A stretch of 64,000 nucleotides of DNA from contig NZ_JAMXOC010000001.1 of assembly GCF_024721265.1 (NCBI RefSeq), positions 432,954-496,953 of the forward strand, written 5' to 3'. Under the pieces are notes generated by a model. That model had not been told where the DNA came from and did not search any database. It worked only from the letters and a program-made list of their open reading frames with translations. Source of the DNA: Ohessyouella blattaphilus (GTDB lineage: Bacteria; Bacillota; Clostridia; Lachnospirales; Lachnospiraceae). Of this stretch, positions 35,256-43,539 are shown in pieces. Every line of letters begins with the position of its first letter. Positions within the stretch are counted from its first letter, which is position 1. The position numbers and the translations under genes were made by a program.

Positions 35256-36536
35256 GTGATGATATTCGTGGACTCGAGTAGTATTCCGGAGATAATTGCC
35301 TTAATTATACTACTGGCACTATCGGCCTTTTTTTCCTCAGCAGAAACTGCCTTAACCACTTCGAACAAGATTCGTCTTAGGGGACTGGCCGATGAAGGAA
35401 ACAAGAAAGCAAAAACCGTTTTAAAGATAACCGACAAGCCTAGCAAAATGCTAAGCGCAATTTTAATTGGTAACAACATCGTCAACGTAGGGGCAGCTTC
35501 CCTGACAACGACGATCACTTATGATTTTGGCGGCCGCTGGGTCGCGCTTGGTAGTGGGATAATCACCCTATTGATTCTTATCTTCGGCGAGATAACGCCA
35601 AAGACCTTAGCATCGTCAAACGCTGATAGCGTTTCCCTTGTCTATGCTCCCATTATCAATCTTATCATTAAAATTCTCCAACCTTTCGTCTTTCTGATTA
35701 ATGCTATTTCTCAAGCCATTCTTCGCCTTTTGGGGATTGATCCCAACAAGCGCAAGGATCAAATGACTGAGAATGAACTTCGTACCATGCTTCACGTTAG
35801 CGAGGAAGAAGGCGTAATTGAAAACGAAGAAAAGGAAATGATATACAATGTGTTTGATCTCGGCGACGCCAAGGCAAAGGATGTGATGGTGCCCCGAGTG
35901 CACGTGACTTTTGCTTCTATCGATGCTACTTACGATGAGTTAATTGGTATCTTTAAAGAAGATAAATTCACCAGGCTTCCCATTTACCGAGACACCACCG
36001 ACAACGTGGTTGGAACCATCAATATGAAGGATCTACTTCTCTACGAGAATAAAGAGCACTTTCATATCGAAGATATCCTTAGAGATGCTTACTTTACCTA
36101 TGAATATAAGAACATATCCGAGCTTCTAATCGAAATGCGAGACTCTTCTTTCAATATCGCCATCGTCTTAGACGAGTACGGCGAGACCTCTGGTCTGATT
36201 ACCTTAGAGGATATCTTAGAGGAAATCGTCGGGGAAATCCGGGATGAGTACGATGAGGAAGAGGTGGATATTATTCGCAAAATCGGCGACCGAGAGTTTA
36301 TTACGGAAGGCTCCATTAACTTAGACGACTTAAATGACGAGCTAAATACTCATCTAGAGTCTGACGATTACGATTCCCTCGGTGGGTATATCATTCAGCA
36401 TCTAGATCGTCTACCGGAAGCTGGCGATGCAATCACTACCCCTTCAGGCATACGCTTAGTGGTGGATTCCTTAGACAAAAACCGAATCGACAAAGTACAT
36501 ATTTATTTGCCCGAAGAAGAAGCTACTGAGGACTAA
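35256..36536 (+). CDS. Hemolysin C/CorC-family membrane protein with CBS domains
   Basis: 426 residues. An N-terminal CNNM domain with three to four membrane helices (IIALIILLALSAFFSSAETALTTSNKIRL, IFGEITPKTLAS) is followed by a CBS pair (MVPRVHVTFASIDATYDELIGIFKEDKFTRLPIY ... GLITLEDILEEIVGEI) and a CorC/HlyC C-terminal domain. Members are linked to Mg2+/Co2+ efflux rather than hemolysis. The start is a GTG at 35256 or the ATG at 35259, both close to a GGAGAG site; the exact codon is uncertain. Confidence 0.92.
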   Translation: MMIFVDSSSIPEIIALIILLALSAFFSSAETALTTSNKIRLRGLADEGNKKAKTVLKITDKPSKMLSAILIGNNIVNVGAASLTTTITYDFGGRWVALGSGIITLLILIFGEITPKTLASSNADSVSLVYAPIINLIIKILQPFVFLINAISQAILRLLGIDPNKRKDQMTENELRTMLHVSEEEGVIENEEKEMIYNVFDLGDAKAKDVMVPRVHVTFASIDATYDELIGIFKEDKFTRLPIYRDTTDNVVGTINMKDLLLYENKEHFHIEDILRDAYFTYEYKNISELLIEMRDSSFNIAIVLDEYGETSGLITLEDILEEIVGEIRDEYDEEEVDIIRKIGDREFITEGSINLDDLNDELNTHLESDDYDSLGGYIIQHLDRLPEAGDAITTPSGIRLVVDSLDKNRIDKVHIYLPEEEATED

Positions 36537-36556
36537 AATTAAATTTACCTATACAA

Positions 36557-36592
36557 AAGGGTAGAAACTACAAATTCTGTGGTTTCTACCCT
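36557..36592. terminator. Bidirectional terminator between the CorC-family gene and rpiB
   Basis: Stem AAAGGGTAGAAAC / GTTTCTACCCTT with extended pairing ACA/TGT, followed by CTTGTTTT on the plus strand and TTTTG on the minus strand. It separates convergent genes. Confidence 0.85.
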
Positions 36593-36615
36593 TCTTGTTT
36601 TGCAAAACGTAATCT

Positions 36616-37053
36616 TTATTCTTCTATCTTCATAATCATATCCACTCGTTCACCGTGGCGCCCGCCTTGGAACTCGGCATCTAGCCAAGCGCTAACGATG
36701 GCTTTCGCCATCTCCACGCCTACGATTCGCTCGCCGAAGCAGATAATATTCGCATTATTATGCTCTTTTACCAGTCTCGCGGTCACTGGTTCTGAGCAGA
36801 CTGCTGCGCGTATTCCCTTTACCTTATTGGCGGCCAGCGAGATACCTACACCAGTACCACAGATTGCTACACCGGCATCTACTTCTCCCGCTGCCACTGC
36901 CCGTCCTAAGATTTCTCCGTACTTTGGATAAGGAACGCTTTCCTTCGTATCTGTACCAAAGTTTACCACTTCGTGTCCTCGTTCTTCTAAGAGAGCGATA
37001 ATCTCCTTCTTCAGTTCTGTGCCTGCATGATCATTTGCCATCCCGATTTTCAT
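36616..37053 (-). CDS. rpiB: Ribose-5-phosphate isomerase B
   Basis: 145 residues, full length. MANDHAGTELK, the catalytic cysteine in ICGTGVGISLAANK, and NIICFGERIVG with the C-terminal FQGGRHGERVD are diagnostic. It interconverts ribose 5-phosphate and ribulose 5-phosphate in the pentose phosphate pathway. Some RpiB-like proteins use other sugar phosphates (allose, galactose), so the label is by family. Single-gene unit, divergent from the HAD gene. Confidence 0.93.
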   Translation of the reverse strand: MKIGMANDHAGTELKKEIIALLEERGHEVVNFGTDTKESVPYPKYGEILGRAVAAGEVDAGVAICGTGVGISLAANKVKGIRAAVCSEPVTARLVKEHNNANIICFGERIVGVEMAKAIVSAWLDAEFQGGRHGERVDMIMKIEE

Positions 37054-37067
37054 TTTCCGTACTCCTT

Positions 37068-37096
37068 TTGCTTTTCGTTTGAATTTATTATATTAT
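37068..37096 (+). promoter_or_regulatory. Promoter of the HAD phosphatase gene
   Basis: TTGCTT (37068-37073), 17 bp and TATTAT (37091-37096), about 36 nt before the start codon. Confidence 0.5.
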
Positions 37097-37132
37097 AAGT
37101 AAGGACATAAAAGCAACAAAAGGAGAATGACT

Positions 37133-37918
37133 ATGATAAAGGTAGTAGCAAGTGACGTTGACGGAACCCTGATTCATGAATTAGGCGAAAGCATTTCCCC
37201 TCGTTTATTCGCACAAATAGAACAGCTTAAAGAAAAAGATATTCACTTTGTGGTGGCGAGCGGTCGCCCTTACGCCAATTTAAAGCGATTATTTGTGCCT
37301 CTCGAGGAAGAGATCGCTTACATATCCGAAAATGGTTCCTACTGCGTTGATAAAGATACCGTCTTTGCCAAAGGACTTATCGAAGCCCCCTTGGCCACCG
37401 AAATCCTCGAAGCCATTGATGAAATCGACGAATTGGTTTGTATCGTTTCCACGGATCACGTGATGTATACTAGCACCAAGCACCGAGAGTACACTGCCTC
37501 CGTCCTTAAAAATTACGATTACGAGGTTACGTATGTGGACAATTTGGCCACCGATATTGCCGAACCCATTATCAAAATCGCCACCTTTACCCCAGGTGAT
37601 AACTTCGCCACCTTAGAGCACTTTAAAGCACTTTTTGGTGACCGGATTAAAGTGGTTACTGCCGGCAATGCCTGGGTAGACTTTATCTCCCCTATTGCCA
37701 ATAAAGGTAGCAGCTTAAAGGCTTATTGCGAGCTGAAAGGCGTTAAGCCTGAAGAATGTATGGCCTTTGGCGATCAGTATAACGATGCGGAGATGCTAGC
37801 GTTCGCCGGTGAAAGCTATGCGATGGAAACTTGCGCACCGGGAGTAGAGAAGTATGCCAAACACCGAACCGCACTGGTGGAAGATACCTTGGATGAACTG
37901 TTAAGCGCTTTAAAATAG
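37133..37918 (+). CDS. Cof-type HAD-IIB family phosphatase
   Basis: About 261 residues. HAD motif I is VVASDVDGTLI, motif II FVVASGRP, and motifs III/IV are the lysine in NKGSSLK and FGDQYNDAEMLAFAG. The large cap of the IIB class lies between motifs II and III. Such enzymes dephosphorylate sugar phosphates or flavin nucleotides. The ATG at 37133 has AAGGAG 7 nt upstream; the earlier ATG at 37127 is too close to it. Confidence 0.9.
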   Translation: MIKVVASDVDGTLIHELGESISPRLFAQIEQLKEKDIHFVVASGRPYANLKRLFVPLEEEIAYISENGSYCVDKDTVFAKGLIEAPLATEILEAIDEIDELVCIVSTDHVMYTSTKHREYTASVLKNYDYEVTYVDNLATDIAEPIIKIATFTPGDNFATLEHFKALFGDRIKVVTAGNAWVDFISPIANKGSSLKAYCELKGVKPEECMAFGDQYNDAEMLAFAGESYAMETCAPGVEKYAKHRTALVEDTLDELLSALK

Positions 37919-37937
37919 CCTTTTACGAATAAAAAAA

Positions 37938-37980
37938 CGGATGAAGAAGTGAGAGTGTTCACTACTTCATCCGCTTTTTT
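37938..37980. terminator. Bidirectional terminator between the HAD and kinase genes
   Basis: Stem CGGATGAAG-AGTGA / TCACT-CTTCATCCG with a GAGTGT loop, followed by CTTTTTT on the plus strand and preceded by AAAAAAA (T on the minus strand). It ends both convergent transcripts. Confidence 0.9.
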
Positions 37981-39286
37981 ACATCACCTCAAAAGCCACT
38001 CCACTAGCAGCTTCTTCTTTATTATCGGGAATAATGAGAGGCAATCCGAAGCGCTCGCTAATCATTTTCTGCATCACCGGGTTACAGCGGATACCGTTAC
38101 CAGACCCCACTAAAGCCTGCAGTTTCCCCGCCCCCGCAGTCTTCGTATCCTTATAGCGATCATACAGCTCATCAATTATTCCCATTATCATTCCCTGAAC
38201 CAAATCTTCCGGCATAAAGTTGGTAAGATCAAGCCCCGTTATCTCACCTCTAATTTCCGCATTCTCTCGCGTTCCAGAAAAGAAAGGTTTAACGATTAAT
38301 CCCCCTGCTTTCGGGCTTTTTGCCCTCGCCATTTGTTCCATCTGCTGATACACATCTTCCTTCGATGCCTCTACGCCAAAATAGGTTAGCAACTGTCTTA
38401 TAAACGCATCTAGTATCGCATACGCGCGACCGCCACACAAACCAGAGTGCACGGCTAGGTACTGGTCTTTGGCAAAGGGTCTGATCTCCATTCCCGGGAT
38501 TTCCTCACATGAATCCACCAAAAAAGAAATCTGGCTTCCGGTGCCAATATTCACTAAGACACTGTTTTCGCGGTCAGAGAGCGCCCCCATAAAGCTGGCC
38601 TGATTATCACCGATTGCCAGGCCGACAGGTATCCCGTCTTTCGTTCGCCCTAGAGCCTTTCTCTCCCTGGACACTCGCGGAAAGAACTCGTAATCAAGTC
38701 CCGCCACTTCAATGTCCTTTCGCCGAAAACCCTGCTTTTCATTATCATAGAACCCTAAGCTGGCAGCATTGGTGATGTCCATTAAAGGTGACTTACGCCT
38801 TGTCAACTGCATTCCTAGGTAATCACCGATGGTGCAAAAGGAAACCGCCTCCCGCGGTATCTCTCCGCGACGAGCATGAGCATAGAGGGTAACCCCGCCA
38901 AATCCAGTGGCAAACTTTGCCCCTAATAACTGGTTAAGATGCTCGGCGTAGCTTTTGCCCTCTCGGTACGGCTGGTCGCCGGTACCGTCCTGCCAGGTAT
39001 AAAGGGGGCTAATCGCCTCGCCCGCCTGATTCACATAAAGAATACCGTGCATTTGTCCGGTAATGCCGATATAGCCAATATCCGGCACTTCCCTTTGAAT
39101 CTCTTCGATAGCTTGACTAACGATTGTCATAATGCGACCAGGGTCTTGGATCTTCTCCCATATCTTTGGCGAAGTCAAAAATGTATCATTTCTAAGCGTC
39201 CATGCCTTTAAGACGCGGCGTTCTTCTAGTTCACATAACACCAGCGAAATACTGGTGGTACCAATATCAATTCCCAGAGTTTTCAT
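37979..39286 (-). CDS. FGGY-family sugar kinase (sedoheptulokinase-like)
   Basis: 435 residues. The ATPase-fold phosphate loops are present: MKTLGIDIGTTSISLVL, AIGDNQASFMGAL, VLVNIGTGSQISFLV and ALVGSGNGIRCNPVMQKM. The substrate-side segment YIGITGQMHGILYV resembles sedoheptulokinases and other ketose kinases of the FGGY family. It phosphorylates a sugar or polyol with ATP in the cytoplasm. It is the last gene of an operon with a glycyl radical enzyme, so it probably makes, or is fed by, that enzyme's phosphorylated substrate. The true substrate is unknown. Confidence 0.88.
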   Translation of the reverse strand: MKTLGIDIGTTSISLVLCELEERRVLKAWTLRNDTFLTSPKIWEKIQDPGRIMTIVSQAIEEIQREVPDIGYIGITGQMHGILYVNQAGEAISPLYTWQDGTGDQPYREGKSYAEHLNQLLGAKFATGFGGVTLYAHARRGEIPREAVSFCTIGDYLGMQLTRRKSPLMDITNAASLGFYDNEKQGFRRKDIEVAGLDYEFFPRVSRERKALGRTKDGIPVGLAIGDNQASFMGALSDRENSVLVNIGTGSQISFLVDSCEEIPGMEIRPFAKDQYLAVHSGLCGGRAYAILDAFIRQLLTYFGVEASKEDVYQQMEQMARAKSPKAGGLIVKPFFSGTRENAEIRGEITGLDLTNFMPEDLVQGMIMGIIDELYDRYKDTKTAGAGKLQALVGSGNGIRCNPVMQKMISERFGLPLIIPDNKEEAASGVAFEVM

Positions 39287-39295
39287 CTGTACCTC

Positions 39296-41641
39296 CTATA
39301 ATGCCGTGGACGCCATATCGAGACGTCTAATAATGTCCTGCTGAATAGCTGGCGACAAGTCTAAGAAATTAACAAACGTTCCGTGAATCCGCATAATATA
39401 CACGCCGCTAGGAGCATATTTCTTCGGCTCTGCTAGCACCTTACGCAAAGTCTCGGGCGTGGTAACATTTACATATAGATAAAATGGTGCAATTTCATCC
39501 GTATACCCAGAATTAAAAAATAACGGATTGATAATTTTCCGGACAAATTCTACCCCTTTTCCCTCGTTCGTTTGCTCTCTGAAAAACTTAGGATCAATGC
39601 CAAAATGCGAGGCATAACCGCCATTCATCTTCTCAAAAGGCAGAGCCATATTGGAAAGAATCCGAAAGCCCATCCCTTCTCCTGCTTCACCGGCAAAAGG
39701 ATCCACCCCGTAATTAAGCATTTCTCTAGCACCCCTGCCATCAGGCGTAGCCCCGACCCAGTAACCGTAAAGCAAATGGGTTGAAGGCGTTGCATAGTCT
39801 GGCCTAAAGGGATTGCCCAGATAATTCTTCTTACGGTAGAGAAGGTCGGAGACCCGGTTAACGATCTCTTCTGCCTCTCGGTCTACCTCTTCGATATGGT
39901 TCCCGAATTTTGGGTAACTACGGAGTCGCTCACGCAAATCCTCATAGCCCACAAAATTCGCCCTAAGAGCCGGTAGTAAGCGTTCGCTCATAGAGGGTTC
40001 CTCTGCTAATAAATGGCGAATGGCCACAAAAGAGTCCGCTAATACCGACAGACCGTGAATCAGACAGCCACTACCGTTGTACTTGGTCCCTTGCTCTTTT
40101 GGATCTCTAACGTCAACCCCCGTTTCCGCTCCGCCCATAAAGCAACTAAGGAAAGGCACTCGTAGATTTGACAAAGCCACGCTAGCACCATTTGCATGAG
40201 CGACCATCCGGTCCACAAAGGGTTCTAGATTCCTATAAAAACCTTCTTTAATCTCCGCCAGCGATGTTTCTGGTAAATCATAAAGTTTCTCTTCAGTTAC
40301 CAGAGAAGTCCCGCCAGTCAGGGTAAGCTCCAGGATTTTCGGAAGATTCAGCCAACTATTCGTGGTGTTTCCATTGTCTTTTCCCATAATCAGCGGCTCT
40401 TGGCAACCTGCCACCGAATAATCCGGAAGGTCTTCTTTCTCTACGCCGTTTCTCTCCAGTAACGGAAAGACGGCATCGTCGTTAAACAAAGAAGGCGTGA
40501 GTAACCCTGGCGTGAAAAAGAACCGTCCCAGTTCTTCATAAAGCTCTGCTGGCGTATTCTTATGAAGCTTTACCGAGAGAATCGGTTGCGGTAAATTCAT
40601 ATCAAAATACGCATCCAAAAGGGCGTAGGACGTAAGGTTCGTCAAATCCTTTCCCGCTAAGTCCCGGCCCCCGATAATTAAATTCTGAGAAATCGCCCAG
40701 CTGCGATCAGCCACATTAAAGAAGACTAGGAAGTGCTTAAAAAGAGCTGCCGCATCTTCTCTACTCATCTGAGTCTTCGCCCGATAGGGTTCAAAAATAC
40801 GGTCCGCATTGCCCACAGAAAAGGCAAACGGATTCGGCGTCTGCTCTAAGCACATGGTCTGCCATAAAAGCAGAAAACTTTGAATCGCCTCACGTAAGTT
40901 ACTAGCGCCGTACTCCGGTACCCGCTCAAGAACCTTGTTCATCTCCTGCAATTGCTCAAGCCGCTCCCCACTTGCTCCTTCTAAAGCTTCTACTACTAGA
41001 GCCTGATACCGCTCCTTTAAGATTAGAACGGCTGATAGGGCAATCTTAAAGGCCTCCAGATTGTCCTTATGGATAGCATCTTCGGTCTTTGCAATGCTCT
41101 CATCAAGCCTCTTAAGAAGCTCTTTTACGCCAATCTCTAAGACTTCTCGTAAGTCCGGAATCAGATGTCCTGTTACTTGTTCAAAGAAATAGGCAACCTC
41201 TTTCGTATCCCCGGCTGCATCTGCATAGACACCATTTAGTTCCTTCACATAAGCCGTCTGTTCATTAAACTTCTTAACCTTTTCAATCCGCTCCTTCGTG
41301 ATCTCCTCGCTTGGTTCAATGTCGCCAAAGACCGCCAAAGGATCACAGTAGCCTGAGAATTCCTCCACCTTAAAGGCGGGATTGATCAGGGCATAGCTTC
41401 TAGCAAAGGAATCGTCCTGGGTCCCTACGAAAATACTGTACTCACTAATTGTAAGGGGAATCGCCTTCACCATTTCCACTAAGGAATAGGCACACTGCTT
41501 CTCGGTACTTAGCTCCTGATATTTTTCAAAACTTTGGGCGGCCCTTTCTTTGGCCAAAAACCAACCATCTAGCCGCATCTTCCGCCGCTCTTCTTTAAAG
41601 AGCTCTTTGGCCATTTCTGTTATACGCTCTGCCTTTACCAT
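39296..41641 (-). CDS. Glycyl radical enzyme of the PFL/dehydratase superfamily, substrate unknown
   Basis: 781 residues, full length. The thiyl cysteine is Cys413 in SVAGCQEPLIMG. It is followed two residues later by Glu415, the Cys-X-Glu arrangement of C-O or C-N bond-breaking members (diol dehydratases, CutC, HypD), not the double cysteine of pyruvate formate-lyase. The C-terminal glycyl radical loop reads RIHGTFVNF with Gly754; a Thr after the Gly, where most members have an aromatic, is unusual. GATPDGRGAREMLN is the conserved turn before it. The activase is encoded just upstream. It is expected to act on a sugar or polyol (phosphate) under anoxic conditions (inference). Confidence 0.92.
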   Translation of the reverse strand: MVKAERITEMAKELFKEERRKMRLDGWFLAKERAAQSFEKYQELSTEKQCAYSLVEMVKAIPLTISEYSIFVGTQDDSFARSYALINPAFKVEEFSGYCDPLAVFGDIEPSEEITKERIEKVKKFNEQTAYVKELNGVYADAAGDTKEVAYFFEQVTGHLIPDLREVLEIGVKELLKRLDESIAKTEDAIHKDNLEAFKIALSAVLILKERYQALVVEALEGASGERLEQLQEMNKVLERVPEYGASNLREAIQSFLLLWQTMCLEQTPNPFAFSVGNADRIFEPYRAKTQMSREDAAALFKHFLVFFNVADRSWAISQNLIIGGRDLAGKDLTNLTSYALLDAYFDMNLPQPILSVKLHKNTPAELYEELGRFFFTPGLLTPSLFNDDAVFPLLERNGVEKEDLPDYSVAGCQEPLIMGKDNGNTTNSWLNLPKILELTLTGGTSLVTEEKLYDLPETSLAEIKEGFYRNLEPFVDRMVAHANGASVALSNLRVPFLSCFMGGAETGVDVRDPKEQGTKYNGSGCLIHGLSVLADSFVAIRHLLAEEPSMSERLLPALRANFVGYEDLRERLRSYPKFGNHIEEVDREAEEIVNRVSDLLYRKKNYLGNPFRPDYATPSTHLLYGYWVGATPDGRGAREMLNYGVDPFAGEAGEGMGFRILSNMALPFEKMNGGYASHFGIDPKFFREQTNEGKGVEFVRKIINPLFFNSGYTDEIAPFYLYVNVTTPETLRKVLAEPKKYAPSGVYIMRIHGTFVNFLDLSPAIQQDIIRRLDMASTAL

Positions 41642-41653
41642 CTCTTTTTCCTC

Positions 41654-42382
41654 CTATGTTCTGACAACCTGTAATCCGCTCTCCCGGTATTTCCTCTCAT
41701 ACTCCTGTTTAATCTCTGGTTTAATATAGCCATCTACCATCTGGTAAACAAGCCCTAACTTTGCCCACTTGTCTTTTCCGTATTCATGGAAGCTAAGAAG
41801 CTCGAACTGAAGCTTTTCTAGGGGTAGGGTTTGGTAAAAGGCCAAAAACCCTTCTATATCTTCTCTCTCATCATTAAATCCGTGGATAAGCGGCGTGCGA
41901 ATCAAGATTTCCTTACCCGAATCCGCCAAAGCCCCCAAATTCTCTTTAATCCGTTCGTTACCAATTCCCACCGCTTGACGATGTTTTTCCTCATCGTAAT
42001 GCTTCAAATCGATAATTAAGTGATCGATAAAAGGGGCTAGCTCTAATAAATTCGGTGACGCCCCGTTCGTCTCGATGCAAGTATCTATCCCTAGCTTCTT
42101 AAGCTCTTTTAAAATCGCTTGCAAGCTCGTAAACTGTAAAGTTGCTTCACCACCGGTAAACGTCACCCCACCGCCATCGAAAAACATCAGCTTACTACTG
42201 ACAATCTCCTGAATCAAGTCAGATACAGTCACAGAAATGGCTTCCCGGCTAGATAGCGCTAGCCCTTCCGGATTCGCGCACCAAGGGCAGCGCATATTGC
42301 ACCCCTGAAGGTGATATACGAGACGATTCCCTGGGCCATCCTGGGAATAATTAAAGCCCTTTTGAAAGTACAAAATATTCAT
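41654..42382 (-). CDS. Glycyl radical enzyme activase (radical SAM), short form
   Basis: 242 residues. The SAM cluster motif is CX3CX2C in LQGCNMRCPWCANPEG, followed by GGGVTFTGGEATLQ. Apart from one isolated Cys it has no others, so it lacks the ferredoxin-like double-cluster insert found in most dehydratase activases and is as compact as PFL activase. It abstracts a hydrogen from Gly754 of the adjacent enzyme. It lies 12 nt before the enzyme gene. Confidence 0.93.
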   Translation of the reverse strand: MNILYFQKGFNYSQDGPGNRLVYHLQGCNMRCPWCANPEGLALSSREAISVTVSDLIQEIVSSKLMFFDGGGVTFTGGEATLQFTSLQAILKELKKLGIDTCIETNGASPNLLELAPFIDHLIIDLKHYDEEKHRQAVGIGNERIKENLGALADSGKEILIRTPLIHGFNDEREDIEGFLAFYQTLPLEKLQFELLSFHEYGKDKWAKLGLVYQMVDGYIKPEIKQEYERKYRESGLQVVRT

Positions 42383-42397
42383 CCATCTATCCTCTAC

Positions 42398-43414
42398 CTA
42401 TCTACTAATCAACTGTCCCGGAACCTTTATGCTCTTCGCCTGCCACGTCCCCTCACCGCTACATTGAGCCGTCAAGGAAGCGAGTACGGCTGTTGCCGAC
42501 TGGCCATAATCCTGAGCCACGGTGGTAATGTTATACGCCTGGGACTGGGGAAATTCGTCGATAGAATAAATGCGTACATCCCGGCCCTTTTCCTCACCGA
42601 GAACTCGTCCAAGTGCCAGGCCGATTTCTCCAGAACCACAGAAAACGTCAGCGGTAGCCGGAAGCTTACTTACAATTCCGCGAAGCTCTTCATCAGGATT
42701 CATCCTCTGCTTCCAAGAAACCGTTCGCACTGCCACCTGCCCCTTTTGCTCCCGGCGATAAATATCCTCACGACACTTTACGCTATAAACCTGATAATTA
42801 TCCCAGCCCAGATACAGAGCCGGTCGCCTGGTCTTTCCAGCGGCTTTCAGTAAGTCTGTAATCGCTTTCTGATTATCCATTAGCACCCGGTCTGCGTACT
42901 TCTCCTGAATATCCGTATCAAAAAAAGTCATATTCATCCCTATCGCCCGTAGCCTTTTAAGCTTATCTTCATCTAAAGGCTCATCATCCGGCCAGATAAC
43001 CGTATTATAGAGCTCTCGCTTATAAAGCTTAAAGAGACAATCCTCCAGACTCTTATACTTCGACTTCTGCACGTAGATAAGCAGAATATCCTGCTTATCG
43101 AGAATCGTCTGCAAGGCCTCGATAAAGCTTGAGAAGAAAGGCGTCTTCGCCGGCGCCACCAAACAGATAGAGTCTAAGCTATCCTTATGCCCTAAGTTAT
43201 GAAAAGCAATCTGTGTGCCCCTTCCCACTTCTCTTTGTAAAAGCTGCTCCTGCCCAAGCTCTGCTAACGCCTTTCTAACGGTCACTCGGCTCACACCTAG
43301 CTCCTCGGACAACGCCCGCTCTGAGGGCAAGCGCTCCCCTTCATTATAGATACCGTTAAAAATCGCCTGAGCAATATGCCTTTTTACCTTGATATATAAA
43401 TCTGTCGCTTCCAT
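42398..43414 (-). CDS. GntR-type regulator with LacI-like ligand domain
   Basis: About 338 residues. N-terminal winged helix (LYIKVKRHIAQAIFNGIYNEGERLPSERALSEELGVSRVTVRKALAELGQEQLLQREVGRGTQI), then a periplasmic-binding-like domain (ICLVAPAKTPFFSSFIEALQTIL ... IYSIDEFPQSQAYNITTVAQDYGQSA). The ATG at 43414 has a GGAG site 8 nt upstream. It is the first gene of the glycyl radical operon, with a palindromic operator over its own -10 box, so it is probably autoregulated. The same palindrome precedes the reductase-aldolase operon at 61.8 kb. Confidence 0.88.
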   Translation of the reverse strand: MEATDLYIKVKRHIAQAIFNGIYNEGERLPSERALSEELGVSRVTVRKALAELGQEQLLQREVGRGTQIAFHNLGHKDSLDSICLVAPAKTPFFSSFIEALQTILDKQDILLIYVQKSKYKSLEDCLFKLYKRELYNTVIWPDDEPLDEDKLKRLRAIGMNMTFFDTDIQEKYADRVLMDNQKAITDLLKAAGKTRRPALYLGWDNYQVYSVKCREDIYRREQKGQVAVRTVSWKQRMNPDEELRGIVSKLPATADVFCGSGEIGLALGRVLGEEKGRDVRIYSIDEFPQSQAYNITTVAQDYGQSATAVLASLTAQCSGEGTWQAKSIKVPGQLISR

Positions 43415-43435
43415 AGTCTTCACTCCTCTTCTAAT

Positions 43436-43470
43436 ATTGGTATTATACTACAATACCAATCAATATACAA
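43436..43470 (-). promoter_or_regulatory. Promoter and palindromic operator of the glycyl radical operon
   Basis: The 25-bp operator at 43436-43460 has half sites ATTGGTATT and AATACCAAT separated by 7 bp. On the minus strand the promoter is TTGTAT (43470-43465), 17 bp, TATAAT (43447-43442), with the -10 inside the operator. A near-identical site is at 61816-61840. Confidence 0.8.
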
Positions 43471-43506
43471 GACACCCTTGAGGAAAATCTAGAAGTCCGA
43501 AAAAAT

Positions 43507-43532
43507 AGGCGAATGAACTCATTCATTCGCCT
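43507..43532 (-). terminator. Terminator after the epimerase gene
   Basis: An 11-bp stem (AGGCGAATGAA / TTCATTCGCCT) with a 4-nt loop, followed on the minus strand by ATTTTTTCGG. It ends the rbs-type operon. Confidence 0.9.
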
Positions 43533-43539
43533 GGTCTGT

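Noticed and set aside
39296..41641. Calling the glycyl radical enzyme pyruvate formate-lyase
   Set aside because: It lacks the adjacent double cysteine and has Cys-X-Glu instead; sequence around the radical glycine also differs.
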